Assembly: GCA_033297075.1 (NCBI GenBank)
Contig: MU858063.1
Coordinates: 310,001-374,000, forward strand
Origin: Rhypophila decipiens
Taxonomy: Eukaryota > Ascomycota > Sordariomycetes > Sordariales > Naviculisporaceae
Direction: 5' to 3'
DNA: 64,000 nucleotides
Part shown: in pieces, positions 44,967-57,100 of the stretch
Layout: the number at the start of each line of letters is the position of its first letter
How positions within the stretch are numbered: position 1 is the stretch's first letter
The notes under the pieces: model-generated
What the model saw: the letters and a program-made list of their open reading frames with translations, nothing else
What the model was told of the DNA's origin: nothing
The model's database searches: none
Program-made: the position numbers and the translations under genes

Positions 44967-47297
44967 CTAACCTTGATAAGCCAACCACCCAAAGACAACA
45001 AGCGCCATCCAGACAACACGAAACAGAGTCGTCCAGAGCTCGGTAATCACCAGCGAAGCAGCTGATCTCGGCCCAGTCGACGATGGTCCCCTTTTCTTGG
45101 CTGCTTTCCATTTCCCGCCGTCATATCCACCACCACTATTATATCCATTGACATTGCCATGACCACCATATCCCTCGTCGTCATTATCGCTGGGTATCTC
45201 AATCTTGGGTCCTCCCCATCCCCACTTCCCTCCCCCTCCTCCTCCCGTGGTCTTGCCCGAGTGCGAGTGTGAAGATCGTCGAGAGTGGTGGTGATGGCCT
45301 TTCTCTTTCTTGCTGCCGGTAGTGCTGCCGCTCCGTGAAGCAGTAGCTGATAAGCCGGCCAATCGACTCGACGAAGTCCCACCAAACCCACCACCAGATG
45401 GAAGAGAATATTCTTCGTAATCCTCCACCTTGGTTTTGAACACGGGCAACAAGAACCCGCCTCTCCTTGGCCCGGATTTTCCACCACCAGACCAAGACCA
45501 AGGATCTTCTGGGAGCGCAAAGGGCGTGAGATGCAAGACCGGAACCAACAATGCCCGGACGGTAAGCAGAGCAATGCAGAGAAGCGCAAACAGCACATAT
45601 CGGATATACGTCGTCAACTGGGTAGGTAACAAGCACAGGTGTGTTTGTAACGTAGGTTGTTTGTCACCCAACAAAGGCTGGCCGTTCCCGTCGAGCGGGT
45701 TATACATGCTCACCATGAGGAAGCCCGGGGTCGGCACGCCCATGGCCATGCTGATGCTCTTGACGGTGATTTCTGGCACGTTCTTCTGGTTCGCCGCGTG
45801 GATGACCTCGCAGTAGTCGTGGTCATCGCCCGAAAAGGCGTGGACGACATTGCCGATTTTTTCGATCAGACTGACAGAGTGGTGCTCGCTTAGGACATTT
45901 TGGTACTGGTAGCCTCGCGAGACGGAGATGGCGTTGCGGTGGTCGGGGAAGACAGGGTCCGTCTGGCCTGCGGGTGGTTTGGCAGGCGGCCAGTGCTCCC
46001 GTAGCGGTCCGCATGGGGTGCCCTCGGGACGATACAGAGGCACGTGGGTGAGTAAAATGGTGGGCAACTCTGGGGCCCCCTTTCCGAGAAAAGGCTTGTC
46101 GTCAAAGTTGGCGCTTTCCAGGTTCTCGATTCGGTGATTGAATTTCAGCTCGGGCTCCTCGCCACGCTGGACGCGGAGTTCCTTCTCGACTGCTCGGCGC
46201 TTAAGACGCTTTATGTCGAGGAGGAAATGCTCGGTGGGTTTGTACACGGGGCGGAGGTCGTGTTTCTGAGCTATGGGGGAGGCTTCGGCGCTTAATGAGA
46301 CAGAGTCGACCGACACAAAAGTGTGGTTTCCCACGACGTCGACGCGGTTACCCTCGCCAAAGTAGGCTTCGAAGCGGTTCCGGACGGGGATCTTGATGTC
46401 GGCGCCAAAGCCTAGATCGTGGTTGCCCGGCAGGCTGGCGACGAGCTTCCGTCTCTTGTGCTCGGCTCCTGGGGCCCGGCTCGCCTTGACCCAGGGATTC
46501 ATGAAGATGTCTCCGAATCTGGCATACTCTTTGAGCCAGTAGAACTCGTTGTACTTTTTGTTCCACTTCTTTAGGTACTTTTGCTCGCTCTTGGGATGCG
46601 GGGCCCACTCGGCGTCTCTGAAATCGCCGTGGGCAGTCTTCCATTCGCGGCCTCCATCAAAGAGATCTCCCAGGAAGAAGATGGTGTCGGGATCGAGCTG
46701 GGAGATCAACTGGTTGTACGATCTGCGCAAGTAGTTGTCGGTTATCAGGAATGTCAAGTCGTTGACGAACCACGGCCGTCCAGGGTACGAGTGATGGTCT
46801 ATTAGTTGGGGGTCGGCGACAAGGACGAGATGGTGGGGGTCTGCACCGGCGGGCTATATATATACGACCGGATCAGTAACCATGGGACGAAGCACAAGGA
46901 TATTAGAGACTGTCTGTCTTACCCAGTTCTCCCACTTGTCCCAGCGGCAGCTTTCCACCTTTGTGTGAAACGTCCATCGCTCTCCCCAGAGTAGCACCAG
47001 CACCCATATGGCCACTAACAAGTGGGGGATGCTGAATAGTCTGTTGTATGTCAAGTTCCTGCGCAAACGACGGGCTGACGCGACGAGAGCGGCAAGGACC
47101 ATGTGTCTGCCGCGCTCGTTCCAGAAGCGCCATGACCAGCGGACACCGTTGGCGACGGCGGCGCGAATATCCTCCATCAGGGAAGTCGAGTCGGAGTCTT
47201 TTCTGCGGTGCGAATACGATGACTGGCGATAGCTGTTTCCATATCCATAGCCGTAACTGCCGTAGGACTGGCCGCCACTACTATAAGGCGGCGCCAT
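44967..47297 (-). CDS. Cdc1/Ted1-type metallophosphoesterase (GPI-anchor remodelling)
   Basis: Yeast Cdc1 and Ted1, and human PGAP5, are ER/Golgi Mn-dependent phosphoesterases that remove ethanolamine phosphate from GPI glycans. Two exons, 47297-46923 and 46853-44967, give 753 residues. The 69-nt intron joins DKWENW to PAGADPHHLVLVADPQ in phase 0. A cytosolic Tyr/Gly/Ser-rich N-terminus is followed by a membrane segment (about 92-108, IPHLLVAIWVLVLLWG). The metallophosphoesterase motifs follow in order: ADPQLIDHH (138-146), GDLFDGG (~187-193), GNHDLG (~268), HVPLYR and GDDHDYC. C-terminal hydrophobic segments and a His/Gly-rich stretch end the protein. A GTTAGT donor beside the stop allows an alternative end: splicing 44971-44925 would replace the last residues with GNASTQR. 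Confidence 0.88.
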
Positions 47298-50200
47298 GAC
47301 GAGGTGCGGCCATGAACCCGCAGCCCTATCCTGGCCTCAAATGCGCCTGTCGGAGTTGGAGGAACGGGGATTCGCGCCGGATCGAGTGAGGAAGAGTTTG
47401 ATGATGTCGATGATAGACTGTTTGATTTATTTGGCCTTGCGTCGGGGCAGAGATTTTGTACAGTACTAAGAGATCGGCACTCTGTGTAACGTACACTCGT
47501 TGTTGCGGTCGAGCAGTTGTATGTAGCGAACGTGCGGGCTGGCGAAGGAACCAGTGAAGTAGTGACCGTAATACGCAACAAGACGTTTCTTTAGTGTCAA
47601 GAAGTTGCCGAAACAAAAAAATCAAAGCACTAAAACTTGTCTGACTCTGTCGACACCTTTGGACGTCGTCTCCAAACAATTCAAGTTGTTTCGGCCAGAG
47701 TTCCAATGGCCCAGCCGCCTGGATCGAGCTGACAACTCTCCTTGCCCGCGGTGCAGTTACCCGCGAAGAGAACAGGGGACCGGGAGCCAATAGCACTGCA
47801 GCTCGCCAGAAAGTGGATCAAAACGGCCGCTAAAATGATCTCAGCTGCAGCCCCCTTTTTCTCCTTTCCCCTGAAATACGAGATACAGCACGTGTACAGT
47901 TCCTGACTCCAAATTTGGTCATAGTTTTCAAAGCTGAAAATGACAACTGATATATCATTGTGTATTTGCTGCTATTTCTCCGAATTGATCCCTCCGTACG
48001 GGGTAAATGTGTCCTAGAAGATTGCATGCGTGGCCCTCGAACCATCAACTCATCACATGCTATGTATTCTCTGACAACCTTGGAGCATTCTCCTTCCCCA
48101 GAAATGACCAGGGTTGAATGCAATGACGTACCTTTCAGGGTTGGACCTGGAACCGACCTCAGTCAAACTCACAAGCTCAGAACATGATGAAAGGCAAGTC
48201 GGCTCCAAGATTCAACGACGGCGACCAACTGATATATATACTCGTGACTTCTCAGGCTCACTCCAGCCTGCATGAACCCTTGGCTTTACCGGCTTCATTA
48301 CCCGTCGGGATCTCATCCGAAGACTAGTCCACGAGGCTCGCTACCAGGAGCCAGTCACGAGGAAAGGACGGGACCTGCAGTGTGCGTAGCAATCGCAGTT
48401 ATTCATCATTCCTCATTCAGCTCACATCGACTTATCGCTCTAGACAGAACTGGTCAGATTCGGGATAAAAGCTCGGCATGTCGTTTCTGGACATGAAATA
48501 CGGTGTCAAAAACGGAGCCCCCGAGCTCAACCTGGCCAGCGCTTATACAACTTCAACACTCGCACCGATAGCTGTGACAATCTACTTGATAGATACTGGC
48601 CAGTGTCCTTCAAGATGGTGTGTTTATATACTTGCACACACGACCATGTACCTCAGACTAACCAATATATCTAGGCCAAGGCAAGAGACCGCCGCTGCAC
48701 CCCCATTTGCTTTGCGCCCTTCCGACTCGTGGAACATTACGAAACTCGCACCAGAAGTGAGGCGAGCGAAACCAAGGCTCCGACTACCTAGCTACTACAT
48801 TAGTCTAGCCCATCCTCGCTTCCTCATATTTGCCCTACCACGGGGGTAATATATCCACACTCTAAACCAAGCCGGAAGCCTATCCCGGGATACCACTCTT
48901 TCCACATGGGATCCTGGAGTGTACCCCCCTCCTTGCTGCCAGCCTCGGGTATATTGTTTACCTGCCCGCTCCCACCTCCGTCTTTTATCTCTTGATCTCG
49001 GACCAGGCTTCATCTACGAGATACACGAGGAGAGGTTCAACACCACGTTCCCTCCGGCTGCCCCCACGTGGCCGGGTCGTGTCTCACGGCCATGTGCTTG
49101 CCAAAATAGAAACAACAAATACCATACATCACATCGTCATCTTCTTTCCGTCGCTACCGGGTACTTGGTCTGCCGGGAGGGAGCATGGGGAGCAGCCCAG
49201 CTTGCCTCGAGACTTACATAGCCGTCTTGCCTGCCCTCCCAAAAATAGGTAACGGAAGGGGACGAGATACCAGTAATTCACATTGCCGGTAACGGAGAAA
49301 GAGGGCGGGGGAAAGGACATGGAGGCTCAGGTGACTTGATAGCATCACTCTGTCTTATCCCCATGCGTCCACGGGCATATACTTACTTTTGGTATAGTAG
49401 GAATTTCCGTAACCTCTGTATGCTGGATCGAGATTAGGGAAAACCAGGATTGCCTTGCCCAGAGAGAGGGCATACAATCAAGCACCAGCTAGTGCTGCCA
49501 CCACTACACTATATCGCCCTCTGATCATCACTCACCGCCAGACGTTGCCTGCCTAGATGGATGGCTGGCCACTGCTACATAAACATTGGAAGGACCCTCT
49601 CAAACTCTCCCCGCGTCTTTGACGGCCCATGGACTGGTTCTCCAGACTTGACACAGTTCTGGTAAAGATTAACACTAGGTAGGGAACCCTCTTGACGCTT
49701 TATCTTGTCACGAAACTCTGCTGCCTCCTCGTCCCTTTCCGCCCCCTCCTCAAAATCTCCCATTCGGGCAAGCCTCGCCCATGCGGAACATCCAAGGACG
49801 GTTAGCCTCCGGTAGATGAGACACCATCCCTAGCGACCACCTACCTACACTAGGTGGCGACGAGTCAGACATGGAACCACAGACGAAAGAAGAAGGAAGA
49901 ATGGCACGGGGAAGGCCTGTCTCCCCTCCCGCCCCCCGCTTTCCAACTTTTGTCGAGGTCTGGTAAAGATTGGATTTCCCATTACCAGGTTGGTGAAGGT
50001 ACCTGGTAGGTCGGTAGGTCGGTAGTGCACCTAGCGTGTCGTGGCCTGGTCTATCGACGTGATCAGCCCATCATATATACCTACCAGTAGTAGTGGTGTC
50101 TATTCCATTACTCAGCGGGCGTCGTCCATGATATTCGCAACTGCACTCACGTGTTACATACACTCATACACCGATACCTGGGATGGTCTTGTTCATTTTG

Positions 50201-51232
50201 TCAAATTCCTGCAGTACATGTATCCTCTGAGTATGAATAGTGTCCGCACCATTCAACTGGCAGTAAAGCCACTTCTCACCTTGCCACCCTCAGCCAGCCG
50301 GGTCAGCCTTATTCGATCCTATCTCAAGGTGGGTTGGTTGGCAGGATAGGATCAAAGACAAGTGGGCTACGTATATATCTGGGAATTTGAAGTACCCCAA
50401 GGTAACTTGGTATGAGAAAGAGGGTGAACTGGCTGGCTGGTTGGCTGGCTGATGGGTGGTGGTAAGACAACAATGGAACCGGAAGCATACTGTGTATTGT
50501 AAACACTGGCTACACCAGGTTCTTTTTCTGCTGTGTCAATTCACATAGTAGCATGGGTGTAACGAACTTGCGCGCCCGTGTGCTGTGCTGTGCACGCTCA
50601 TTACAAGACGGCATCTATCTATCTGCCTGGCGGCGCCATGAAAAAGGCCACATGCATTGATGCCAAAGTCAGTGAAAGAATACACTTGCAAGAATTTGGG
50701 AGAAGGCGTGAACTGCTTGAGCAGAAATAAAATAGCGGACAAGAGAAAAAGTTAAACCAGACCAATGCCAGAAGCGAAGTACTACTATATACAAAATGTT
50801 GGGTCGTCGCTCCTCGGCCGATGTCTACCTCCCTCTCCCTACTACCTTCCATGGGTGGGTGGTTGCAGACAAGAAATAATTTTCCTCCAAGTAAAACCAA
50901 TAACCATATTCACCAAAACAATTAATTCCAAGGAAAAAAATATGCCATCAAAAAATTGGTATCCCCAACTCCGACTCATCCCTCGGTCAGTGCTCTACTG
51001 ACTAACGCGAGGCGCGCGCGGACGGAGGGATATAAAGTGGTCTGTAAAAAGACAATGCTGATGATGATCCAGAACAAAGCAAAAGAAAACCATAACGCCC
51101 AGTGAGAACCGCACCCAGGGGCATTTGATGAGCCAAGGGGGTAACATGCGAACCGTAAAACACTAGCAAATAAAGAAACAAAAACAGGTAAAGAAAAGAA
51201 CTTTTGGTCCAAATGTCGATGAGCTGGACTGC
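47298..51232. other. About 3.9 kb with no supported gene
   Basis: Open frames of up to about 150 codons occur on both strands, but none has recognisable domains, protein-like composition or splice-supported extension. Short tandem words occur: GGTAGGTC-like repeats near 50007-50030 and CTGGCTGG-like repeats near 50429-50452. The ends presumably contain the Cdc1-like gene promoter and the beta-glucosidase 3' UTR. A non-coding RNA cannot be excluded. Confidence 0.4.
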
Positions 51233-54198
51233 TTAGAAAATCCAGGTGAACGACTCTTTGACTTCAAATGTGGCCGAGTATCTGTTGGATTTTGTTAGTA
51301 TAAAAAGTACATAAAAATAAGGAGAGTAAGATGTCAAGAAGAAAAGAAACATACTTGATATCCTCAGCCGAAGCACCAACCAAGACCTTGAACGTCCCCT
51401 CCTCGGCAATCCACCGATCAATAGAGGTATCGAAATAGCCGACAGCGTACTTGTCGAGCTCTATCCGCAGGTGTTTCGTCTCGCCAGCCTCAAGGTCGAC
51501 CTTCTCAAACGCGACCAGCTCTTTCTCGGGTCGCGGCAGCCTGGACTTTTCGTCTCGCACGTAGATCTGCACCGTCTCGGAGCCAGCCACCTCGCCGACG
51601 TTGCTGATGCCGACGATGAGCTCGATGCTCCCATTCCGAGTAAGGACCTTGGAGCTGAGCGACGGGCGGCCGTACTCGAACGTCGTGTACGAGAGACCGT
51701 GTCCGAAAGGGAACAGTGGTGGGAGCTTGACGCGATCGTAGTGCCTGTAGCCAATGAAGAGCCCCTCGCCGTAGACAACCTCGAGGTTCTCGCCCGGCCA
51801 GTTGTGATAAGCGGGCGTGTCTTCCAGTCTCCTGGGGAAGGTGCAGGGCAGCTTTCCGCTGGGGTTTGCCAGGCCGAAGAGAACATCAGCGAGGGCATTG
51901 CCAGCTTCTTGACCCTGGTACCAGGCTTGGAGGATGGCAGGAACCTTGTCAGCCCAGGGCATAGTGACGGGGGAACCCGACTGGTTGACGACGATGGTGT
52001 TGGGGTTGGCCTTGACTACCGCTTCGATAAGACGGTCCTGGCTTCCGTCCGAGGGAAGGTCCATGGTCTGGCGATCATAGCCCTCCGACTCCCACTCGGC
52101 ATCTAGACCGACGATGACGACAGCGACATCGGCCGCCTTGGCTGCGTCGACGGCTTCCTGGAGGTAGTCGACCTGATCCTCCTCCTTGAAGCCGATCCTG
52201 CAGCCGCCATACTTGTGCGTCATGTTGAACTGCTTCTGTTTGGCAATCGGTCGCAGCTCGTTGGTCATCTCGACGCGTAGCTCGACGGGCTTGTTGGCTT
52301 CCATGTCGACCTCGACCAGGTAATCAACCGAACCGTCAAACATGGCCTCGCCTTCCTCGGTCCAGTCCCACAGGTCCAGAGCCAGTTTGCCATTGACAAA
52401 AAGCCGGCCGGGTCCGACCGACATGTACGAGATGGTGTGCTTTCCGGTCGTCGTCGGCGTCAGCATGGTGGTGGCGATGGCGGACCACTCGGGGCCAACC
52501 TGGGCCAAGGGTGCCGAGTCCCAGAGGAAAAGATCGGTGTTGGTTCGTCGTTGGATAACTACCGGCTCGCCTTGGAACTTGTCTCCGCGGAACCATTCGA
52601 TGGTGACTCCCTGCTTCCCAGCCTTGTCAGTGCAATAGGGTGACGCGACAGGAAGCCATTTGTGAATGTGGCATCCCATGGCATAGCTGACGGGTTGTTG
52701 GGCAGTCTTTCGGATGCTATCCAGGGGTAGAGTGTTATAGTAGGGGTTCAGGCTGGCACTGCCGCCGCCGCCAGCAATCGCTCTGTTGGCGTTGGGGCCA
52801 ATGACGGCCACCTTGGCTGTCTTGGGGTTGATGGGCAGGATAGAGCCTTCGTTTTTGAGCAGAGTGAGGCCCTGGACGCCGGCCTGACGAATGAGGGCTC
52901 GGGTTTCCTCACGGTCATCTTCACGCTCGGCAGCCTCGGGCGTCAAGTCGCTACCCTTGGTTCGCTCGACGAGGGTGAGGATGTTTTCGGCAGCTTGGTC
53001 GATCTCCCGCTCGGTAACCAGGCCGTCCCTCAGAGCCTCCAAGGTCTTGTCGAACCGCCACTTGGTGGAGAAGGGAAATTCGATGTCGCAGCCGGCCTTA
53101 AGCGACTCGATAGAGGAATTCACGCCACCCCAGTCTGAGATGACAGTTCTGTGTAAGAGCATGTGGGGTCAGCAACGGTCTCGCCCCTCGCTTATCGGCA
53201 CATGACCTACCCGTCGTACCCCCAGTCTCGTCGAAGGACGTCTTTGAGGGTATGTGTGTTCATGTCAGCATGGACTCCGTTGACGAGATTATACGACGAC
53301 ATGATGGCCCATGGCTTGGCCTCGCGGACTGCGATTTCGAACGGGCGAAGGTATAGTTCTCGAAGCGGTCGTTCGGCAACCTTTGTATCGATTGTCAATC
53401 TGTTGGTTTCTTGCTCGTTACCCACGAAATCTGCTGCAGGTCAGTAACTGTTCAGCAGGACAGTGGATTTGCAATAGTCTTGACTGACGCTTGATGGTAG
53501 CGGCCACTCCTCGCTCTTGAAGGCCTCTAATGTACTGGGAAGCGAGCTTGCCCGTGAGGATGGGGTCTTCGGAGAAGGACTCAAAGTTCCTTCCTCCAAG
53601 AGGATGTCTGTGCAAGCAGACTGTCGGTGCCAGCAGGATATTGGCCGATCGTGCCTTGGCTTCCTCGGCCAGATGCTGTCCAACCTCATAGAGCAGATCT
53701 TTGTTCCATGTTGCCGCTAGAGAGATGCCGCAGGGGAACAAGGCAGCCTGGGCATGGTTGTCAACGAGAGAGTCCGGTGGAATGACAGCTAGTGCATCAT
53801 CTCACCTTGGTGCCACCAACAAAGATTCCACCTCTGGCTCCATTGGGACCGTCACTTGTCTTTACTGCCGGAATGTTCTTGGAGGGAATCGACTTGGTCC
53901 TCCAAAAGTCGGCAGCCGTGAGCAGAGAGACCTACGACGGTTAGTCTTGACTTGTTCCTGGAAGGGTCCGAAGGGAGAGACGGTCGCCACCAACCTTCTC
54001 TTCGATGGTCAAGCTTGCCAACTTCTGTTTGGCGAGCTGTCTCTTGTCCTTGGGTGGGCCGACTTGCTGGAATGGACTGTCTGGCGGTGAGAATTCGGTG
54101 TCGGGCGTGGTGTTGGTGTCGATGCTGCCAACCGGAGAGGCATTCGGATCGATATCATGCAAGGTATCGAGAGCCGCCATCGTTGGTAGGGAAGACAT
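51233..54198 (-). CDS. GH3 beta-glucosidase with PA14 insert, probably intracellular
   Basis: Retaining beta-glucosidase releasing glucose from beta-glucosides. Six exons: 54198-53995, 53931-53806, 53747-53489, 53430-53211, 53148-51355 and 51281-51233, giving 883 residues. All introns are 58-73 nt with GT/AG ends, and the frame holds at every join. Examples are GGTK|AALFPCG, ATIK|HFVGNEQET with the codon split, and DIK|YSATFEV. The N-terminal barrel has SDGPNGARG and KHFVGNEQ; the nucleophile is Asp275 in TVISDWGG. Between about 390 and 530 lies a PA14 domain (TTGKHTISYMSVGPGRLFVNG), an inserted carbohydrate-binding module known in one GH3 group. The (alpha/beta)6 and fibronectin-III-like C-terminal domains follow. 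No signal peptide is seen, so it probably acts inside the cell. An alternative ATG 18 nt downstream would trim six residues. Confidence 0.92.
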
Positions 54199-57100
54199 GA
54201 CAGACGGGCCCCTTTTTGTTTGTCTACAGTCGGTCGGCTGGGTATACCTTGGTCCTTGGCCACGGGTGGTCTGTATCTGTTGCTGTTGAGTAGCAGGCCG
54301 AGACCAAACAGCAAGGGAACTTGAAGGGACAAAGATATGAGCACGTTTTATATCAACACAGATTAACCCAAGACACTCGATGGGGTGCTTGCGGGTCTTA
54401 TAAGTGCTCTTGTTACAACACTACGGGAAGGGACTGGATAGTGTACTGCACTATAAGTGCAAGTCATAAGAGATAGGGTCGAGGTCGAGAGCCGAGTATT
54501 AGCCGTGCGATACGGAGGCCATCTCGATACAGGTCTGCTCCCCAGTACCAATCGAGGACTCGAGATGCTGACGGAAGGGGCCCCGTCCGCGACCGTGACA
54601 GGGACGGGTCCAAGACGGTGTAACCGTAAACGGGGAAGGTTCAGATCAGGGCGACCGGACTGGGAAGCAGAAACAAAACAGTCAGGGATCATGTTTGGGG
54701 GTCATGACGTGAAAGAGTACCTGAACCTCGAGCAAGGGCTGGCTCCAGTCCCTCGCCCTCGCCCCAGGGCAAGGCACACGGCCTTTGAGGAAAGCCGCAA
54801 TGCCGCCGCAGCAAACGTGGGGAGTCGAGAGTGGGATTGACATTGGGAAACGGACTGAAATCGGGCTTTGCCGCCCTAGACGACCCATACGGCCCCGTCA
54901 CTCGACGTTTCCGCCTGTACTTTGTAATGTCCTTGATTACTGGTCTCGGGTAGAAATAGCCATATCGGTAGGAACGGTCCGTGTGAGCGGTCGTATGGTC
55001 TGGTCACCAGCTAGGGCACACCGTCTCCAGTCTCCCCACGGTTATATTGCATTGCATCCTCTCCATCTTTTGTGCGAGGTACCGAGTCAAGCAACGTGCA
55101 ACGGTCGATGCCCAGCATGATTTGGCCGAACTGAAGGGTGGTGGGCCCCAGCCAGGGCCGTTTGCTGTTGGTAAACTCGTAAGCCAAGCTCATAGGACTG
55201 ACAGTAAATGAGGGTCGTGGGGACGAGGAAACACACTAGCAAACCCTTGTCTATATCCGTAAACGGTTTCCCTTGACGAGAATCAAACTTTTTTTCTCGC
55301 CGTCTTGGTGCCTTGACAAGCTCTCCAGAACTCGTGACGTTGTGCATATCCAGTCCTGCAAGACCCTGGCGCCAACCCCGGATCCGCCGTTCAAGACTGG
55401 CTGGCACCGTCGCTCTAAATTTCAATGTGTGAAGGGGCAGGCTAGAGCCATGAGAAATCAATGCCGATTTCACTCTCCATGCAACAAATTTTCTCTCCTC
55501 TGAAAACTGCTCAGAGGAAGTGATCTGCGGCATCTAGACTTGTCGGATCCCCAAGCTGCTAAGCACTGTTTGAGGTGGCAATAAACGGCGGTTCAAACAA
55601 GAAGGAAAACCGCGGTGGTGGACGGCATTTCGGAGGCCAAATCTGGACTAGCTGCTGAAAACCCTTGTCAATGCGGCGGTAGGGCCGGTTCTGCGCCGTG
55701 GCTCCCCTGTTTTCTGGGGAAAGCCCCAGCCGTGAGACAAGAGATCACGTTGACACCATGGGAATTATCCATGGATTCGCCCAAATAAACACCAATTGCG
55801 CACAACTTATTATAGCTGCCGAGAACTTCTTCGACATATATCGTGCAACACAATCTCGTTCATCGTTCTGACCCGTTTCTGGCCGCAATACCAACGAGCA
55901 AGATGCCGCGCTTGCATAGTCAAGAGAGATTGCCCTGCAGCGATCCGCAGTGCTCCGAACAACCGGCTCTTGCTCGGCCAAAGTGCGGCTCGATAGGCTG
56001 GGCCGGATCGATCAGCACGGCATGAGGAGTCAGAAACGGAGGCGGCGGCAGCAGCGGACATGGACAGCGGACAAGTTATGGAGCCGGGAACGAACGAGCG
56101 AACGAACAAGTACGAGAGGTAATAAAAGTGAGTAGCCAGTTCGCAACATGCCGCCGGCGATAATGATGGCGACCGACGAGTTTTGTACACTATCACCATC
56201 CAAGTTGGAAGGTGGTGACAGGTGAGCAAAGCTTCGTGTTCGCCTATCGCGGTTCTGCGGCCCGGGTTCCTGGCAATGGCGGGTCAGCCTCAGCGGATTG
56301 GTTCGGCCGTGAGGTGCTAGCTTCGTTCCGAAGCGTGATTTGCCTTGCCTGAAGATCACTTTGTCCCGCTTGATCAGTTGTACATTGCCATGAATGCCAT
56401 GACACGACTTGCAACATTATGGGATGGTAATAATTGCTCTTGCATTCTTGTGGTGCGTCTCTGCTGTTGCTGCTGTGTCATGGTGTCATGGTGTCATGGT
56501 GTCATGGCCTGGCTCGCCTGTCGCCATTCATTAGACTGGCTGAGGCGTTTGCAGCACTGAGAATCTTGCGGACCACCAGGATATCCACTGGCCAAGGTGT
56601 AGCAGTAGCAGCGACTGGCCTGGGGAATGTGGATCAAGAGGTCTTCGGGCCACGACCGTGATATCGTCCTCTCTGGGTTCCCTCGTGGGCCTCATTGTCT
56701 GTGTGTCTGGAGCTGATCAGAGGCCCGAATATCGAAGCAACATCGACGATGGAAGCCGACTTTGATCCCTGGTTGAGCTGGTTCACAAGCTGCACGGCGT
56801 CAATTGTTAATGAATATCAGAGTAGCTCCCACCCAAGTTCAGCCTTCCATTGCCTGCGAACCACGAACCACGAACCACATTCCCCAAGCAGCTGACGGTG
56901 CAACCTCGCAGGCCATGATATTTTTGACTCGCGGTTGTCCTAGCCGGGCGGCAGGTACCTAGGTAGCATTGGCGGGCAAAAGCCGTTAGGAAACCCGGGA
57001 GACGATTGCATCTGATATTTGACAACTCGCAGCCAGTCAGCCACCGTTCTGGAGATCACCACCCAGACCGTCCAGATGAAGCGATGGAGCCGAGGGAAGG

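Noticed and set aside
48478..48849. 123-codon plus-strand open frame
   Set aside because: No recognisable motif or splice-supported extension; judged chance in a non-coding block.
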